Assembly (NCBI RefSeq): GCF_003815675.1
Contig: NZ_CP033918.1
Location: 4,949,128 to 5,013,127 of the forward strand
Length of the DNA stretch: 64,000 nt
Source of the DNA: Chryseobacterium sp. G0186
GTDB taxonomy: Bacteria; Bacteroidota; Bacteroidia; Flavobacteriales; Weeksellaceae
Direction: 5' to 3'
The notes below the pieces were generated by a model. The model made no database searches. It saw only the letters and a program-made list of their open reading frames with translations, and was not told the DNA's origin. Below, piece after piece: positions 45,941 through 53,799 of the stretch (its first letter is position 1; the number at the start of each line of letters is the position of its first letter). The translations under genes and the position numbers were made by a program.

Positions 45941-46110
45941 AGGTCGGGGAGTTTGAGGTTTTGAGAGCGGGTGAATTGGAACTCATGAATTTACTATTTG
46001 AAATTCAAAATTCAGGCTTTAAGATCATTAATATAACATATTTCCGTTCATACACTATACACTATACACTATACACTATACACTATACACTATACATTGT
46101 ACTTTTTACA
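45941..46110. repeat. Bipartite repeat element with TACACTA x6 array
   Basis: 46051-46092 holds six perfect copies of TACACTA, then TACATTG and ACTTTTTACA running into the clcF stop at 46106. About 70 nt to the left, 45941-45979 is a C-poor, G/T-rich tract (GGTCGGGGAGTTTGAGG, TTTTGAGAGCGGGTG). Read on the clcF mRNA strand, the order is TAGTGTA repeats right after the stop, then a G-poor tract. Confidence 0.85.
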
Positions 46111-47413
46111 AAAAATCCGAAATCGATTGATCCTGCTGACTTTCATATCTCCTGTTCTTGGCTTCTCCAATTTTCTGCTTTGTATAAATGCTGTTGTGCC
46201 CTGAAAGGAGATAAGAAACAACACATGCAATAGCTACATAGACCCCGCATTCTGCACCAAATAGTTCAATTCCCATCAGCATACAGGCGAGCGGAGTATT
46301 TGTGGCACCGGCAAATACAGCTACAAATCCCATTCCTGCCAATAAACCAAACGGTAATGGAATAAATAAAGACAATGCACTGCCCAATGTTGCACCGATA
46401 AAGAATAATGGAGTTACTTCACCTCCTTTGAAACCTGCGGAAAGGGTAACAATCGTAAAAATCATTTTTAAGGCAAAATCATATAAAGGAAGTTGCTTTT
46501 CAAAAGATTCAAGGATGATCGGGACGCCTAAACCAATATATCTTGTGGTACCCATGATCAAAACGGCCAAGGCAACAACTATTCCTCCAACGACAGGGCG
46601 AAGAGGCGGGTATTTAATTTTTGATTTAAAAAGTGCCCCCATCCCATGAATAGCTTTACTGAAAACAGCAGCACAGATTCCAAAGGCAATACCTGCCAGG
46701 ATGCTGTAGAGAATCGGAAGAAACTCAAGCTTGGGAATAAGGTCAATATGATAATGGGTGTGCTTTACATTCCACAGATTGGTTGTGTAATCGGCTAGGA
46801 TTGCTGCTGCAAAAGCAGGAAATATGGAATTATATCGTATTTTCCCTATCAGAAAAACTTCAAGTCCGAAAACGGCCCCGGCTAAAGGAGTTCCGAAAAC
46901 AGAACCAAATCCGGCAGCAATGGCAGCAATGATCAATGTTTTTCTTTCGTTTTGATCAAGTTTAAAAGGTTTTGTGAGCTGGTCGGCAATAGAACCAGCC
47001 ATCTGAAGAGCAGTTCCTTCACGTCCCGCAGAACCTCCAAAAAGATGAGTGGCAATGGTTCCCAGATAAACAAAAGGAGCCATTTTGAATGGAATAATTC
47101 CTTTCGGATCATGAATATTATCAATCAGGAGATTGTTTCCTGCCTCAACATCTTTTCCAAAATAATAATATAAAAGTCCAATCAGAAAACCTGCAACAGG
47201 AAGAAGAGCAATCAGCCATAAATGATTTTCCCTGAAACTGGTGGCCCATTCCAGTGATTGTAAAAATCCGGCAGAAGCTGTTCCTACCAATACTCCAATG
47301 ATCATACTGATTGACAGCCACTTTAAAATATAGGGGAGTGCTGGAAATTTTCTGAAGAAAAGCTGAATATAAAAAACTATTTTCTTTCCGGGTGTTCGTT
47401 GATTTTTTGACAT
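46106..47413 (-). CDS. ClC-type fluoride/proton antiporter
   Basis: Inner-membrane ClC-family protein of 435 residues with about ten to twelve hydrophobic segments. Motifs: GGSAGREGTALQMAGSIAD (gating Glu132; the Thr134 after GREG is unlike the GREGP of chloride transporters and fits the fluoride-exporting CLC-F clade), GFGSVFGTPLAGAVFGLE, FKGGEVTPLFFIGATLG and AGATNTPLACMLMGIELFG. A fluoride riboswitch lies in its 5' UTR, which is strong evidence that it expels fluoride from the cytoplasm. Generic annotation would call it a voltage-gated chloride channel family protein. No partner gene is needed. Confidence 0.92.
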   Translation of the reverse strand: MSKNQRTPGKKIVFYIQLFFRKFPALPYILKWLSISMIIGVLVGTASAGFLQSLEWATSFRENHLWLIALLPVAGFLIGLLYYYFGKDVEAGNNLLIDNIHDPKGIIPFKMAPFVYLGTIATHLFGGSAGREGTALQMAGSIADQLTKPFKLDQNERKTLIIAAIAAGFGSVFGTPLAGAVFGLEVFLIGKIRYNSIFPAFAAAILADYTTNLWNVKHTHYHIDLIPKLEFLPILYSILAGIAFGICAAVFSKAIHGMGALFKSKIKYPPLRPVVGGIVVALAVLIMGTTRYIGLGVPIILESFEKQLPLYDFALKMIFTIVTLSAGFKGGEVTPLFFIGATLGSALSLFIPLPFGLLAGMGFVAVFAGATNTPLACMLMGIELFGAECGVYVAIACVVSYLLSGHNSIYTKQKIGEAKNRRYESQQDQSISDFL

Positions 47414-47418
47414 AATAT

Positions 47419-47508
47419 CCTGATTAGTTATTGGTTAATAATCTATTAATCAGGCGTCATCAGCTTTTGTAAAGCGGTTGGGTAAGGAAGAACACCATTT
47501 CCTTTTGA
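47419..47508 (-). promoter_or_regulatory. Fluoride riboswitch (crcB motif) of the ClC gene
   Basis: Minus-strand RNA matching the crcB motif at 47451-47502: GGAA / UUCC pairing around AUGGUGUU, GGUGU pairing with ACGCC, the AACCGC segment, and a GCUU / AAGC hairpin followed by the conserved GCUGAUGACGCCU. The expression platform is CCTGATTA / TAATCAGG (47446-47453 with 47419-47426), which ends 5 nt before the ATG and shares bases with the aptamer's GACGCCU strand. Fluoride binding should therefore open the region before the start codon and switch the gene on. Confidence 0.92.
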
Positions 47509-47513
47509 TGATG

Positions 47514-47543
47514 CAAATATAAAAAGAAGAATCTGTTTTTCAA
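47514..47543 (-). promoter_or_regulatory. Promoter of the fluoride riboswitch transcript
   Basis: Minus strand TATATTTG (47514-47521) and TTG (47541-47543), spacer 19 nt. Predicted start about 47508, just before the aptamer. Confidence 0.75.
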
Positions 47544-47660
47544 AAAATATTCTGATGATAATGTTTAATGTGAATAGTATGGGGGCTGTTAATTTGATTT
47601 TAAAGAATATTCTTCATGTTACATTTTAGTTATTTTGATTCCTAAATGATACTCTTTATT

Positions 47661-48128
47661 TTATAAAAAGGGTTTCATTTCATCCTCAATCTGCGTTCTC
47701 AGCTCCATCAGTCGTTTGGCATATTGTTCTTTCTGTTTATCTTCTTCAGTTTCAGGAATCCATTTGGGAACGGGAAGTTTTTTTCCGTTTTCATCAACCG
47801 CTACAAATACAATGATGCAATGCGTTTTCTTGTCAAAAGTAGGTTGTTTTAAATTCCTTGAAAATACATTGATTGAGATATGCATACTCGAAGAACCGGT
47901 ATAAATTACCTGAGCTTCCACTTTTACAATTTCACCAATTTTAATGGGTTCATAAAAGCGGATTCCTCCTACATACACGGTTACAGAATAATTTCCGCTC
48001 CAGGTGGTGGCACACGCATATCCTGCCTGATCAATCCATTTCATCACACTTCCGCCATGTACATTTCCACCGTAGTTAACATCTGAAGGCTCTGAAATAA
48101 ACTGAAAAGTAATAGGTTTGTTCTGCAT
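47661..48128 (-). CDS. Acyl-CoA thioesterase, hotdog fold
   Basis: A 155-residue hotdog-fold thioesterase of the YciA/BFIT type, hydrolysing acyl-CoA. The signature is VNYGGNVHGGSVMKWIDQAGYACATTWSG, split here as VNYGGNVHGGSVMKW and IDQAGYACATTWSG, with catalytic Asp in WIDQAG, followed by RFYEPIKIGEIVKVEAQV. The C-terminal 30 residues form a charged helix. Chain-length preference cannot be told. Single gene, not linked to the ClC gene (opposite side of the promoter region). Confidence 0.87.
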   Translation of the reverse strand: MQNKPITFQFISEPSDVNYGGNVHGGSVMKWIDQAGYACATTWSGNYSVTVYVGGIRFYEPIKIGEIVKVEAQVIYTGSSSMHISINVFSRNLKQPTFDKKTHCIIVFVAVDENGKKLPVPKWIPETEEDKQKEQYAKRLMELRTQIEDEMKPFL

Positions 48129-48249
48129 CTTTATAAAATTTGAATAAAGTTATTTAATAATTTCCAAAGTTTTAGATTAAATCCTACTTTTGAAAGACGA
48201 AATGAGTATGAAGTAGAATTTTAACAACATAACAGACTTAAAAATAGTA

Positions 48250-48606
48250 ATGAAGAAAGTATTTTATCTTAATACATGCGATACCTGCAGAAAAATATTA
48301 GCACAATTTGACCTTACAGACTGGGAGCTTAGAGAGATCAAAAAACAACCCATCACCAAAGAAGAATTAGCTGAAATGCATCAACTGACCAAATCATATG
48401 ATGCCTTATTCAGCAGAAAATCTACCCAGATCAAATTAAGAGGCTTAGATGTAAAGTCTTTGACAGAAAAAGATTTTAAAGAATTGTTATTAGATCATTA
48501 TACATTCTTAAAACGTCCTGTTTTCCTTACAGATAAAGAGATTTTTGTTGGAAATGATAAAAAGAATATTGAAGCATTAAGAGAGTTTTTTGGTATCAGT
48601 GAATGA
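48250..48606 (+). CDS. ArsC/Spx/MgsR family protein
   Basis: A 118-residue thioredoxin-fold protein with the N-terminal CDTC motif (Cys10, Cys13) in YLNTCDTCRKIL, and FLKRPVFLTDKEIFVG near the C-terminus. The family includes glutaredoxin-dependent arsenate reductases and the Spx/MgsR transcription factors; the Arg following RPV is typical of the fold. No ars genes are adjacent, so arsenate reduction is not supported by context. A -7 box TACTTTTG lies at 48185-48192. The stop overlaps the next ATG (ATGA). Confidence 0.85.
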   Translation: MKKVFYLNTCDTCRKILAQFDLTDWELREIKKQPITKEELAEMHQLTKSYDALFSRKSTQIKLRGLDVKSLTEKDFKELLLDHYTFLKRPVFLTDKEIFVGNDKKNIEALREFFGISE

Positions 48607-48947
48607 AATACCTGATTTCCATACTGCTTTGTCTTGCCTTAAACTTCAAAGGACAGACCGTTTATAAAACACCTTCGGGGGCAAAGTTTCATTTGGCATC
48701 ATGCAGAATGGTGAAAAATGTTTCTTCAAGCCTTACTATCAATGAAGCATTGGAAATCGGACTTCAACCCTGTAAAATTTGCAATCCCCGTTTATCCCCG
48801 ACCCATGGAATCATGTCCGTTCCTAAAAAAGTAAATGGAACAAATAAGGGAAATCAATGTTTAGGCAGAACAAAAGCAGGAACAAGATGTAAACATTATA
48901 CAAGTATTGGAAATGACTATTGTTTTCAGCATGTTCCCGGAAAATAG
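48603..48947 (+). CDS. Small exported Cys-rich protein (DUF5763-like)
   Basis: A 114-residue exported protein: signal peptide to about residue 18 (LLCLALNFKGQ). The first Cys block is YKTPSGAKFHLASCR...LQPCKICNP (Cys34, Cys56, Cys59), and the second is QCLGRTKAGTRCKHYTSIGNDYCFQHVPGK, split here as QCLGRTKAGTRCKHY and TSIGNDYCFQHVPGK. The C-terminal CxxxxxxxxxC...C...H pattern looks like a zinc site, as in DUF5763. Function unknown. Overlaps the ArsC-like gene by four bases, so it is translationally coupled. Confidence 0.78.
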   Translation: MKYLISILLCLALNFKGQTVYKTPSGAKFHLASCRMVKNVSSSLTINEALEIGLQPCKICNPRLSPTHGIMSVPKKVNGTNKGNQCLGRTKAGTRCKHYTSIGNDYCFQHVPGK

Positions 48948-49028
48948 ATGTTTATCTTTATTTTGTGATTTATTTTTAAATAGTTAATTATTAAATACTT
49001 ATATTTATAATTACCAAAAAATAAAATC

Positions 49029-49217
49029 ATGACAAAAGGCTTTTTAAAAACAAAGAATCTTAACAGAGCAGCATTAAAGGAGATTAATGGCGGACTAAGA
49101 CCTCCTATCGTTAACTGCTTTACCTTATGTGGACCTTCTGGTGGAGTACCCTCCAATACACCCGGAATGGGTGATGCGTGTTCACCAGACAGAAAGGTTT
49201 GCTGCATCTGCTATTAA
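49029..49217 (+). CDS. Bacteriocin-like peptide with double-glycine leader, six Cys (second)
   Basis: A 62-residue peptide. Leader residues 1-22 end NRAALKEINGG, a GG cleavage site. The core LRPPIVNCFTLCGPSGG continues to a Cys-rich end KVCCICY. Like the peptide at 43581 it is 62 residues with six core Cys, but the two cores share no obvious sequence. No promoter match is clear; a TATATTTA box is close by. No dedicated transporter or immunity gene is adjacent. A strong terminator follows. Confidence 0.78.
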   Translation: MTKGFLKTKNLNRAALKEINGGLRPPIVNCFTLCGPSGGVPSNTPGMGDACSPDRKVCCICY

Positions 49218-49223
49218 AAACAA

Positions 49224-49255
49224 AAAGAGGCTGGAAATAAATTCCGGCCTCTTTT
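49224..49255 (+). terminator. Terminator after the second bacteriocin-like gene
   Basis: AAAGAGGCTGGAA / TTCCGGCCTCTTT 13-bp stem (one G-U) with T-run. Confidence 0.9.
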
Positions 49256-49276
49256 ATGGTATGTATTTTCGAACGA

Positions 49277-50353
49277 TTATACAAAAGGAGCTTTCACCAC
49301 TTTTGCAGGAATGTTCTTGTTTCTTACCTGAATAAAGATTTCAGAACCTAACTTGAAGTGAGGTTTATCTACATAAGCTAGACCTAAACCAACCTTTTTC
49401 ATTGGCGACTGTGTTCCGGAAGTTACCTTTCCGATTACCTTTCCTTCAGCATCTACAACAGGGTAGTCGTGTCTTGGAACTCCTTTGTCAGTAAGTTCAA
49501 AAGCAACTAATTTTCTGCTTACTCCCTCTTCTTTCTGCTTTGCAAAGGTATCCTTAGAAACAAAATCTTTATCAAACTTTGTGATCCACCCTAAACCAGC
49601 TTCAATTGGAGACGTTGTATCGTCAATGTCATTTCCGTAAAGACAGAATCCTTTTTCAAGTCTTAAAGTATCTCTGGAAGCCAATCCACAAGGAATGATA
49701 CCTTCAGCTTCGCCAGCTTTCATGATTTCGTCCCAAAGTTTTTCAGCACTTTCGTTATTGAAATAGATTTCAAAACCACCGCTTCCTGTGTATCCGGTAT
49801 TGGAGATAATTACATCGTTTACTCCGGCTACACTTCCTACCGTAAAATTATAGTAAGGGATTTCAGAAAGATTTACCTCAGTAAGCTTTTGAAGAATTTC
49901 AGTAGCTTTAGGACCTTGAATTGCCAATAATGACATATCATCAGAAGCATTGGTCATTTTTGCTCCAAATGTGTTGTATTTTGAGATATGGTTCCAGTCC
50001 TTGTCAATATTGGAAGCGTTTACCACTACAAAATATTTGTCATCCTCCATTTTGTAAACGATAAGGTCATCCACAATCCCTCCGTTTTCGTTCGGAAGAC
50101 ATGAATATTGAGCTTTTCCGTTTTCAAGAGCATCTACATTATTGGTTGTTACAAACTGTAAAAGATCTTTTGAACCCGGACCTTCGATGAAAAATTGTCC
50201 CATGTGGGAAACATCAAATAATCCTGCTTTTTCTCTTACTGCAAAATGCTCCTCCGTTACTCCTGAATATTGTACAGGCATTTCAAAACCTGCAAAAGGT
50301 ACGATCTTAGCTCCCAAGGAAACATGTTTGTCGTACAAGGCTGTTTTCTTCAT
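49277..50353 (-). CDS. gcvT: Glycine cleavage system aminomethyltransferase (T protein)
   Basis: Transfers the methylene carbon of glycine from the lipoyl H protein to tetrahydrofolate. The 358-residue protein has the N-terminal [34 protein letters not shown] (split: [34 protein letters not shown] is the folate side, shortened here to FDVSHMGQ as key), then [28 protein letters not shown] and the C-terminal barrel with [19 protein letters not shown]. Length is typical. The other gcv genes are not in this window, and no glycine riboswitch is seen. Confidence 0.95.
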   Translation of the reverse strand: MKKTALYDKHVSLGAKIVPFAGFEMPVQYSGVTEEHFAVREKAGLFDVSHMGQFFIEGPGSKDLLQFVTTNNVDALENGKAQYSCLPNENGGIVDDLIVYKMEDDKYFVVVNASNIDKDWNHISKYNTFGAKMTNASDDMSLLAIQGPKATEILQKLTEVNLSEIPYYNFTVGSVAGVNDVIISNTGYTGSGGFEIYFNNESAEKLWDEIMKAGEAEGIIPCGLASRDTLRLEKGFCLYGNDIDDTTSPIEAGLGWITKFDKDFVSKDTFAKQKEEGVSRKLVAFELTDKGVPRHDYPVVDAEGKVIGKVTSGTQSPMKKVGLGLAYVDKPHFKLGSEIFIQVRNKNIPAKVVKAPFV

Positions 50354-50362
50354 ATTTAATTT

Positions 50363-50833
50363 TTATTTCTTTATTTTAAAACTGTTGAAAGTCTCATTGA
50401 ATAGGGTCATATAGTTTCCGTTCCAGAATTTCTGGCCACAATTGATGGTCACCAGATACAAGTCTTTGTCTTTTTGAAAAGCTCTCGTAATCCAGAAAAG
50501 TTGTTCTTTTTTATCAAAATATTCGTAGTAATATTCTGTATATCCTTTTTTACTTCTTGTCTCCTTTACCTTCTTTTCTTCATCTTCAGATTTATAAAGA
50601 GCCAAAATAAATTTCTTTGTTTCGGTCTTGGGAAGATTAAGGTCATGGTATTCTGAAATAGTAATGGCTCCAATTTCACTGGTAGGGAAGACATTAACAA
50701 TATCACTGTCGTTGGTAGATTTCCAGCCGGCCGGAACATTGATGGTATAGTTGGGGCTTTCATAGGTACTTGCTTTTTGAGCAAAAAACAAACTTCCTGA
50801 TACAAAAGCTGAAACAAGTAATATTCTTTTCAT
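50363..50833 (-). CDS. Exported protein of unknown function
   Basis: A 156-residue exported protein with signal peptide (LLVSAFVSGSLFFAQ) and a small alpha/beta domain: YTINVPAGWKSTNDSDIVNVFPTSE, split YTINVPAGWKSTN and DSDIVNVFPTSE, then a Lys-rich helix and WITRAFQKDKDLYLVTINC. This resembles the PsbP-like or DUF1795-type fold, which is an inference from the pattern GWK...F and the C-terminal NETFNSFKI. It lies 9 nt upstream of gcvT and 2 nt after idi, so the three minus-strand genes are probably one transcript. Confidence 0.75.
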   Translation of the reverse strand: MKRILLVSAFVSGSLFFAQKASTYESPNYTINVPAGWKSTNDSDIVNVFPTSEIGAITISEYHDLNLPKTETKKFILALYKSEDEEKKVKETRSKKGYTEYYYEYFDKKEQLFWITRAFQKDKDLYLVTINCGQKFWNGNYMTLFNETFNSFKIKK

Positions 50834-50835
50834 CG

Positions 50836-51345
50836 TTAAAAATGGTGTTTATATTCTTCAAGAATGATCTTGAACCATTCTGTGAAATTCTCAGGATTTT
50901 TAGAAATCTCCTGATCCAAATCTTCAGGAGAGATGAATCTTACTTCCTCCACTTCTTCCTTATTTAAATTAAAATCAGATTCATGATTTCCTATAAAAAC
51001 ATGGTCCAGTTCATGTTCCCAAAGGCCTCCGCCTACATCTGCCTTGTAGATAAAGCTGAATTTTTCTGAAAGTTCTGTTTCAATGCCCAGTTCTTCTTTC
51101 AGCCTGCGTTGGGCGCCTGCCAGATAGCTCTCGCCATTTCTGGGATGTGAACATACAGCATTGGTCCATTGGTTGGGAGAATGATATTTTACCGAAGCTC
51201 TTTTTTGAAGAAGCATTTCCCCCTTGCTGTTGAATAGAAATACAGAAAAAGCACGATGTAACAGGCCATTGATGTGAGCCTGCTGTTTTTCCATCAAACC
51301 CAAAACTTCATCCTCAGGATTTACTAAAACTACAAATTCTTCCAT
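50836..51345 (-). CDS. idi: Isopentenyl-diphosphate delta-isomerase, type 1
   Basis: Converts isopentenyl diphosphate to dimethylallyl diphosphate for menaquinone, carotenoid or flexirubin-type isoprenoids. The 169-residue Nudix-fold protein has catalytic Cys65 in TNAVCSHPR and Glu110/Glu112 in LWEHELDHV. RRLKEELGIE is the Nudix helix. Flavobacteria make isoprenoids through mevalonate, where this isomerase is essential. A -7 box TACATTTG (51351-51358) ends 5 nt before the ATG, so the mRNA may be nearly leaderless. Confidence 0.95.
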   Translation of the reverse strand: MEEFVVLVNPEDEVLGLMEKQQAHINGLLHRAFSVFLFNSKGEMLLQKRASVKYHSPNQWTNAVCSHPRNGESYLAGAQRRLKEELGIETELSEKFSFIYKADVGGGLWEHELDHVFIGNHESDFNLNKEEVEEVRFISPEDLDQEISKNPENFTEWFKIILEEYKHHF

Positions 51346-51649
51346 TTCTACAAATGTAAGCGTAATAAATGTATTTTGGAAATTTTTAGATAAACATCAT
51401 GCTTTTATGAATGAAAATAGAACGTGTTGAAAAGTATGGAGAACGAAGAAAGCGGATAAGAGAATGAATGATTTCAGCCACAAAATAAAATCTTCAAATG
51501 AAAATTTTTAATCATAACGCATAAAATGATGGATAAAATGTTCATATTATTTATTAAATAATGATTTATGTAGTAAATTTTTAACATAAACTAAGATTAA
51601 TACATCTTATAATTGTAAAAGCCGTAACTTTGTTACTCAAATTTTAAGG
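51346..51649. other. Divergent intergenic region, idi / HAD gene
   Basis: 304 bp without a gene. On the minus strand the idi -7 box TACATTTG lies at 51351-51358. On the plus strand TAACTTTG at 51625-51632 is the -7 box of the HAD gene, 18 nt before its ATG. The rest is AT-rich; I see no repeat, hairpin or RNA motif. Confidence 0.6.
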
Positions 51650-52060
51650 ATGGAATTAGAATACATAGAACATCTTAGTCCTATTCTAAAGGATGGAGTT
51701 AAAAACTACTTAATTGATATAGATGGAACCATTACAGATGATGTTCCCAACGAAGAGCCCGAAAGAATGGTTACCTGTGAACCCTATCCCGATGCTCTGG
51801 AAACAGTTAATAAATGGTATGATGAAGGGCATCAAATCTGCTTCTTTACATCAAGAACCGAAAATCTGAAACAAATTACTATAGATTGGCTGGATAAACA
51901 TGGTTTCAAATACCATAGTGTACTCTGCGGTAAACCGAGAGGTGGAAACTATCACTGGATAGATAACCATTTGGTAAGAGCTACAAGATACAAAGGTAGG
52001 TTTACAGACTTGGTAGAAAAGCAAGTGACTATTGAAGTGTTCAAAGAAGACGGAGAATAA
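51650..52060 (+). CDS. HAD-fold hydrolase, small
   Basis: A 136-residue cytosolic protein with HAD motif I at residues 23-30 (DIDGTITDD), motif II Thr/Ser in FFTSRTE, and a Lys-containing loop LCGKPRGG with WIDNH. The cap domain is absent, so the substrate is probably an accessible phosphate or a protein. Databases label similar proteins phosphoheptose isomerase, a name the sequence does not support. A probable terminator hairpin follows, and serA lies 84 nt downstream. Confidence 0.8.
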   Translation: MELEYIEHLSPILKDGVKNYLIDIDGTITDDVPNEEPERMVTCEPYPDALETVNKWYDEGHQICFFTSRTENLKQITIDWLDKHGFKYHSVLCGKPRGGNYHWIDNHLVRATRYKGRFTDLVEKQVTIEVFKEDGE

Positions 52061-52072
52061 AAAATATAATAA

Positions 52073-52124
52073 AAAGATTTAAAAATTGAATGGAGACAAT
52101 CCTTTGATTTTTAAATCTTTTCAA
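52073..52124 (+). terminator. AT-rich 14-bp hairpin between the HAD gene and serA
   Basis: AAAGATTTAAAAAT pairs perfectly with ATTTTTAAATCTTT across a 20-nt loop, then TTCAATTTT. It is probably a terminator, but it could act as a serA leader structure. Confidence 0.65.
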
Positions 52125-52144
52125 TTTTAAATATAGTTGTATTT

Positions 52145-53104
52145 ATGAAAGTTTTAGCAAATGACGGCCTGGATCAATCTGGAATTGATGCATTAACAGA
52201 GAAAGGATTTGAGGTCATTACAGCAAAAGTTCCACAGGAATTTTTGGTGGAGTATATTAACGAGCACAAGATCTGTACTTTATTGGTAAGGAGTGCTACA
52301 CAGGTAAGAAAGGATATTATTGACGGTTGCCCATCGATTGAAATCATCGGAAGAGGAGGTGTAGGAATGGACAATATTGATGTAGACTATGCGAGAGAAA
52401 AAGGGATTCATGTAATCAATACCCCTGCGGCTTCGTCAGAATCTGTTGCGGAATTGGTTTTTGCTCATCTATTTTCCGGAGCAAGATTTCTTCAGGACTC
52501 CAATAGAAAAATGCCTTTGGTAGGAGATACAGAATTTGCTGGACTTAAAAAAGCATATACCGCCGGTATCGAACTGAGAGGAAAGACCATCGGAATTATC
52601 GGTATGGGAAGAATAGGACAGGAGGTTGCAAGAATTGCTCTTGGACTTGGGATGAGAGTAGTTGCTGCAGATAATAATGTAGGAAGAGCAAGTATTAAAG
52701 TAAAGTTCTACAACAATCAGTTTATCAATGTAGATATAGAAACAGAATCATTACAGGATGTTTTAAAGCATTCAGACTTTATTACCCTTCATGTTCCGGC
52801 TCAGAAAGATGGATATATGATCGGTAAGAATGAGTTTGAAATTATGAAAGATGGAGTAGCCATTGTAAATTGTTCCAGAGGAGGAGTGATTGATGAAACA
52901 GCTTTAATCGACGCTTTGGATTCCGGAAAAGTAAAGTTTGCAGGATTGGATGTTTTCATTAATGAACCAACACCGTCTAAAGCGATTCTTAATCATTCTA
53001 AAATCTCCTTAACGCCGCATACGGGTGCTTCTACCCTTGAGGCTCAGGACAGGATAGGCCTTTCCCTTGCAGACCAGATTTCAAGTATTTTACAAATGCA
53101 GTAG
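52145..53104 (+). CDS. serA: D-3-phosphoglycerate dehydrogenase
   Basis: First step of serine synthesis, oxidising 3-phosphoglycerate with NAD. The 319-residue protein has only the substrate and nucleotide domains; the C-terminal ACT-type regulatory domain of E. coli SerA (410 residues) is missing. Motifs: IGRGGVGMDNIDVDYAREKGI, the NAD loop GIIGMGRIGQEVA (about 150), NCSRGGVIDE (Arg), DVFINEPTP (Glu) and PHTGAST with His292. A 2-hydroxyacid dehydrogenase of other specificity is possible, but the RGGVGMDNID start fits SerA. Confidence 0.87.
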   Translation: MKVLANDGLDQSGIDALTEKGFEVITAKVPQEFLVEYINEHKICTLLVRSATQVRKDIIDGCPSIEIIGRGGVGMDNIDVDYAREKGIHVINTPAASSESVAELVFAHLFSGARFLQDSNRKMPLVGDTEFAGLKKAYTAGIELRGKTIGIIGMGRIGQEVARIALGLGMRVVAADNNVGRASIKVKFYNNQFINVDIETESLQDVLKHSDFITLHVPAQKDGYMIGKNEFEIMKDGVAIVNCSRGGVIDETALIDALDSGKVKFAGLDVFINEPTPSKAILNHSKISLTPHTGASTLEAQDRIGLSLADQISSILQMQ

Positions 53105-53122
53105 TTTTTACTGTAAAATAGT

Positions 53123-53151
53123 AAAAAAGCACCTTTTAAAGGTGCTTTTTT
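53123..53151. terminator. serA terminator
   Basis: AAAAAAGCACCTTT / AAAGGTGCTTTTTT stem with a 2-nt loop, between serA (+) and mscL (-). Confidence 0.92.
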
Positions 53152-53173
53152 ATTAATCTGCTGAAATTACAGA

Positions 53174-53554
53174 TTATATATTGTTTTTACTTTTCAATAA
53201 ATCTCGGATCTCTGCCAGTAATTTTTGATCGTCTGTAGGTCCTGCAGGAGCCGGAGCATCTTTTTTGTTAATTTTATTTGCTCCTTTAATGATCCAGAAA
53301 AGAACCATGGCAATACACAGGAAGCTGATTACTGCAGATAGGAAGTTCCCATAGGCAACACCATTCCATGTAAGTTTAGCGATATTTTCTGCACCAGCAG
53401 CCTTTAATGCCGGATTCAATATCAAAGGGGTAATAACATCTTCCACTAAAGATGAAACAATTTTACCAAATGCTGCACCAATGATTACACCGACAGCCAG
53501 ATCGAGAACATTTCCTTTAAAGGCAAACTCTTTAAATTCCTTAACAAATCCCAT
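53174..53554 (-). CDS. mscL: Large-conductance mechanosensitive channel
   Basis: A 126-residue MscL, forming a pentameric inner-membrane pore that opens under osmotic downshock. It has FVKEFKEFAFKGNVLDLAVGVIIGAAFGKIVSSLVEDVITP, split here as FVKEFKEFAFKGNVLDLAVG and VIIGAAFGKIVSSLVEDVITP (first helix), then a periplasmic loop, NFLSAVISFLCIAMVLFWII (second helix) and a short cytoplasmic helix LLAEIRDLL. Length is typical. The poly-A-rich region upstream lacks a strong -7 match. Confidence 0.95.
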   Translation of the reverse strand: MGFVKEFKEFAFKGNVLDLAVGVIIGAAFGKIVSSLVEDVITPLILNPALKAAGAENIAKLTWNGVAYGNFLSAVISFLCIAMVLFWIIKGANKINKKDAPAPAGPTDDQKLLAEIRDLLKSKNNI

Positions 53555-53799
53555 AATTTATATTTTTTAATTAGTATACAGACAAAAATATAATTAAAAA
53601 ATGTAAAAAACATTACTTTTTATAGTTTTTTGTCTCAAAAAAGTGAATTTTTTGTCCAATTTTATATTAAATATTTTAGCAGAAATAGCAACTTTATACT
53701 GATGTTTTATTTCATTGATGGCATCCCTGTATTTTTATTGCTGAGGTGCTATATGTAATGAAAAATCTTTTGTAATTTGCTTAAAAGTTAGATTGACCT

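Noticed and set aside
44968..46110. 18-bp direct repeats around lysR as att sites of an integrated element
   Set aside because: No integrase or mobile genes lie between them, and the repeats are simply the ends of 7-bp arrays.
46052..47143. Shadow ORFs of 115 and 63 codons within the ClC gene
   Set aside because: Opposite or alternative frames of a gene with clear family motifs and its own riboswitch.
50354..50362. Glycine riboswitch upstream of gcvT
   Set aside because: Only 9 nt separate gcvT from the preceding gene; no aptamer fits.
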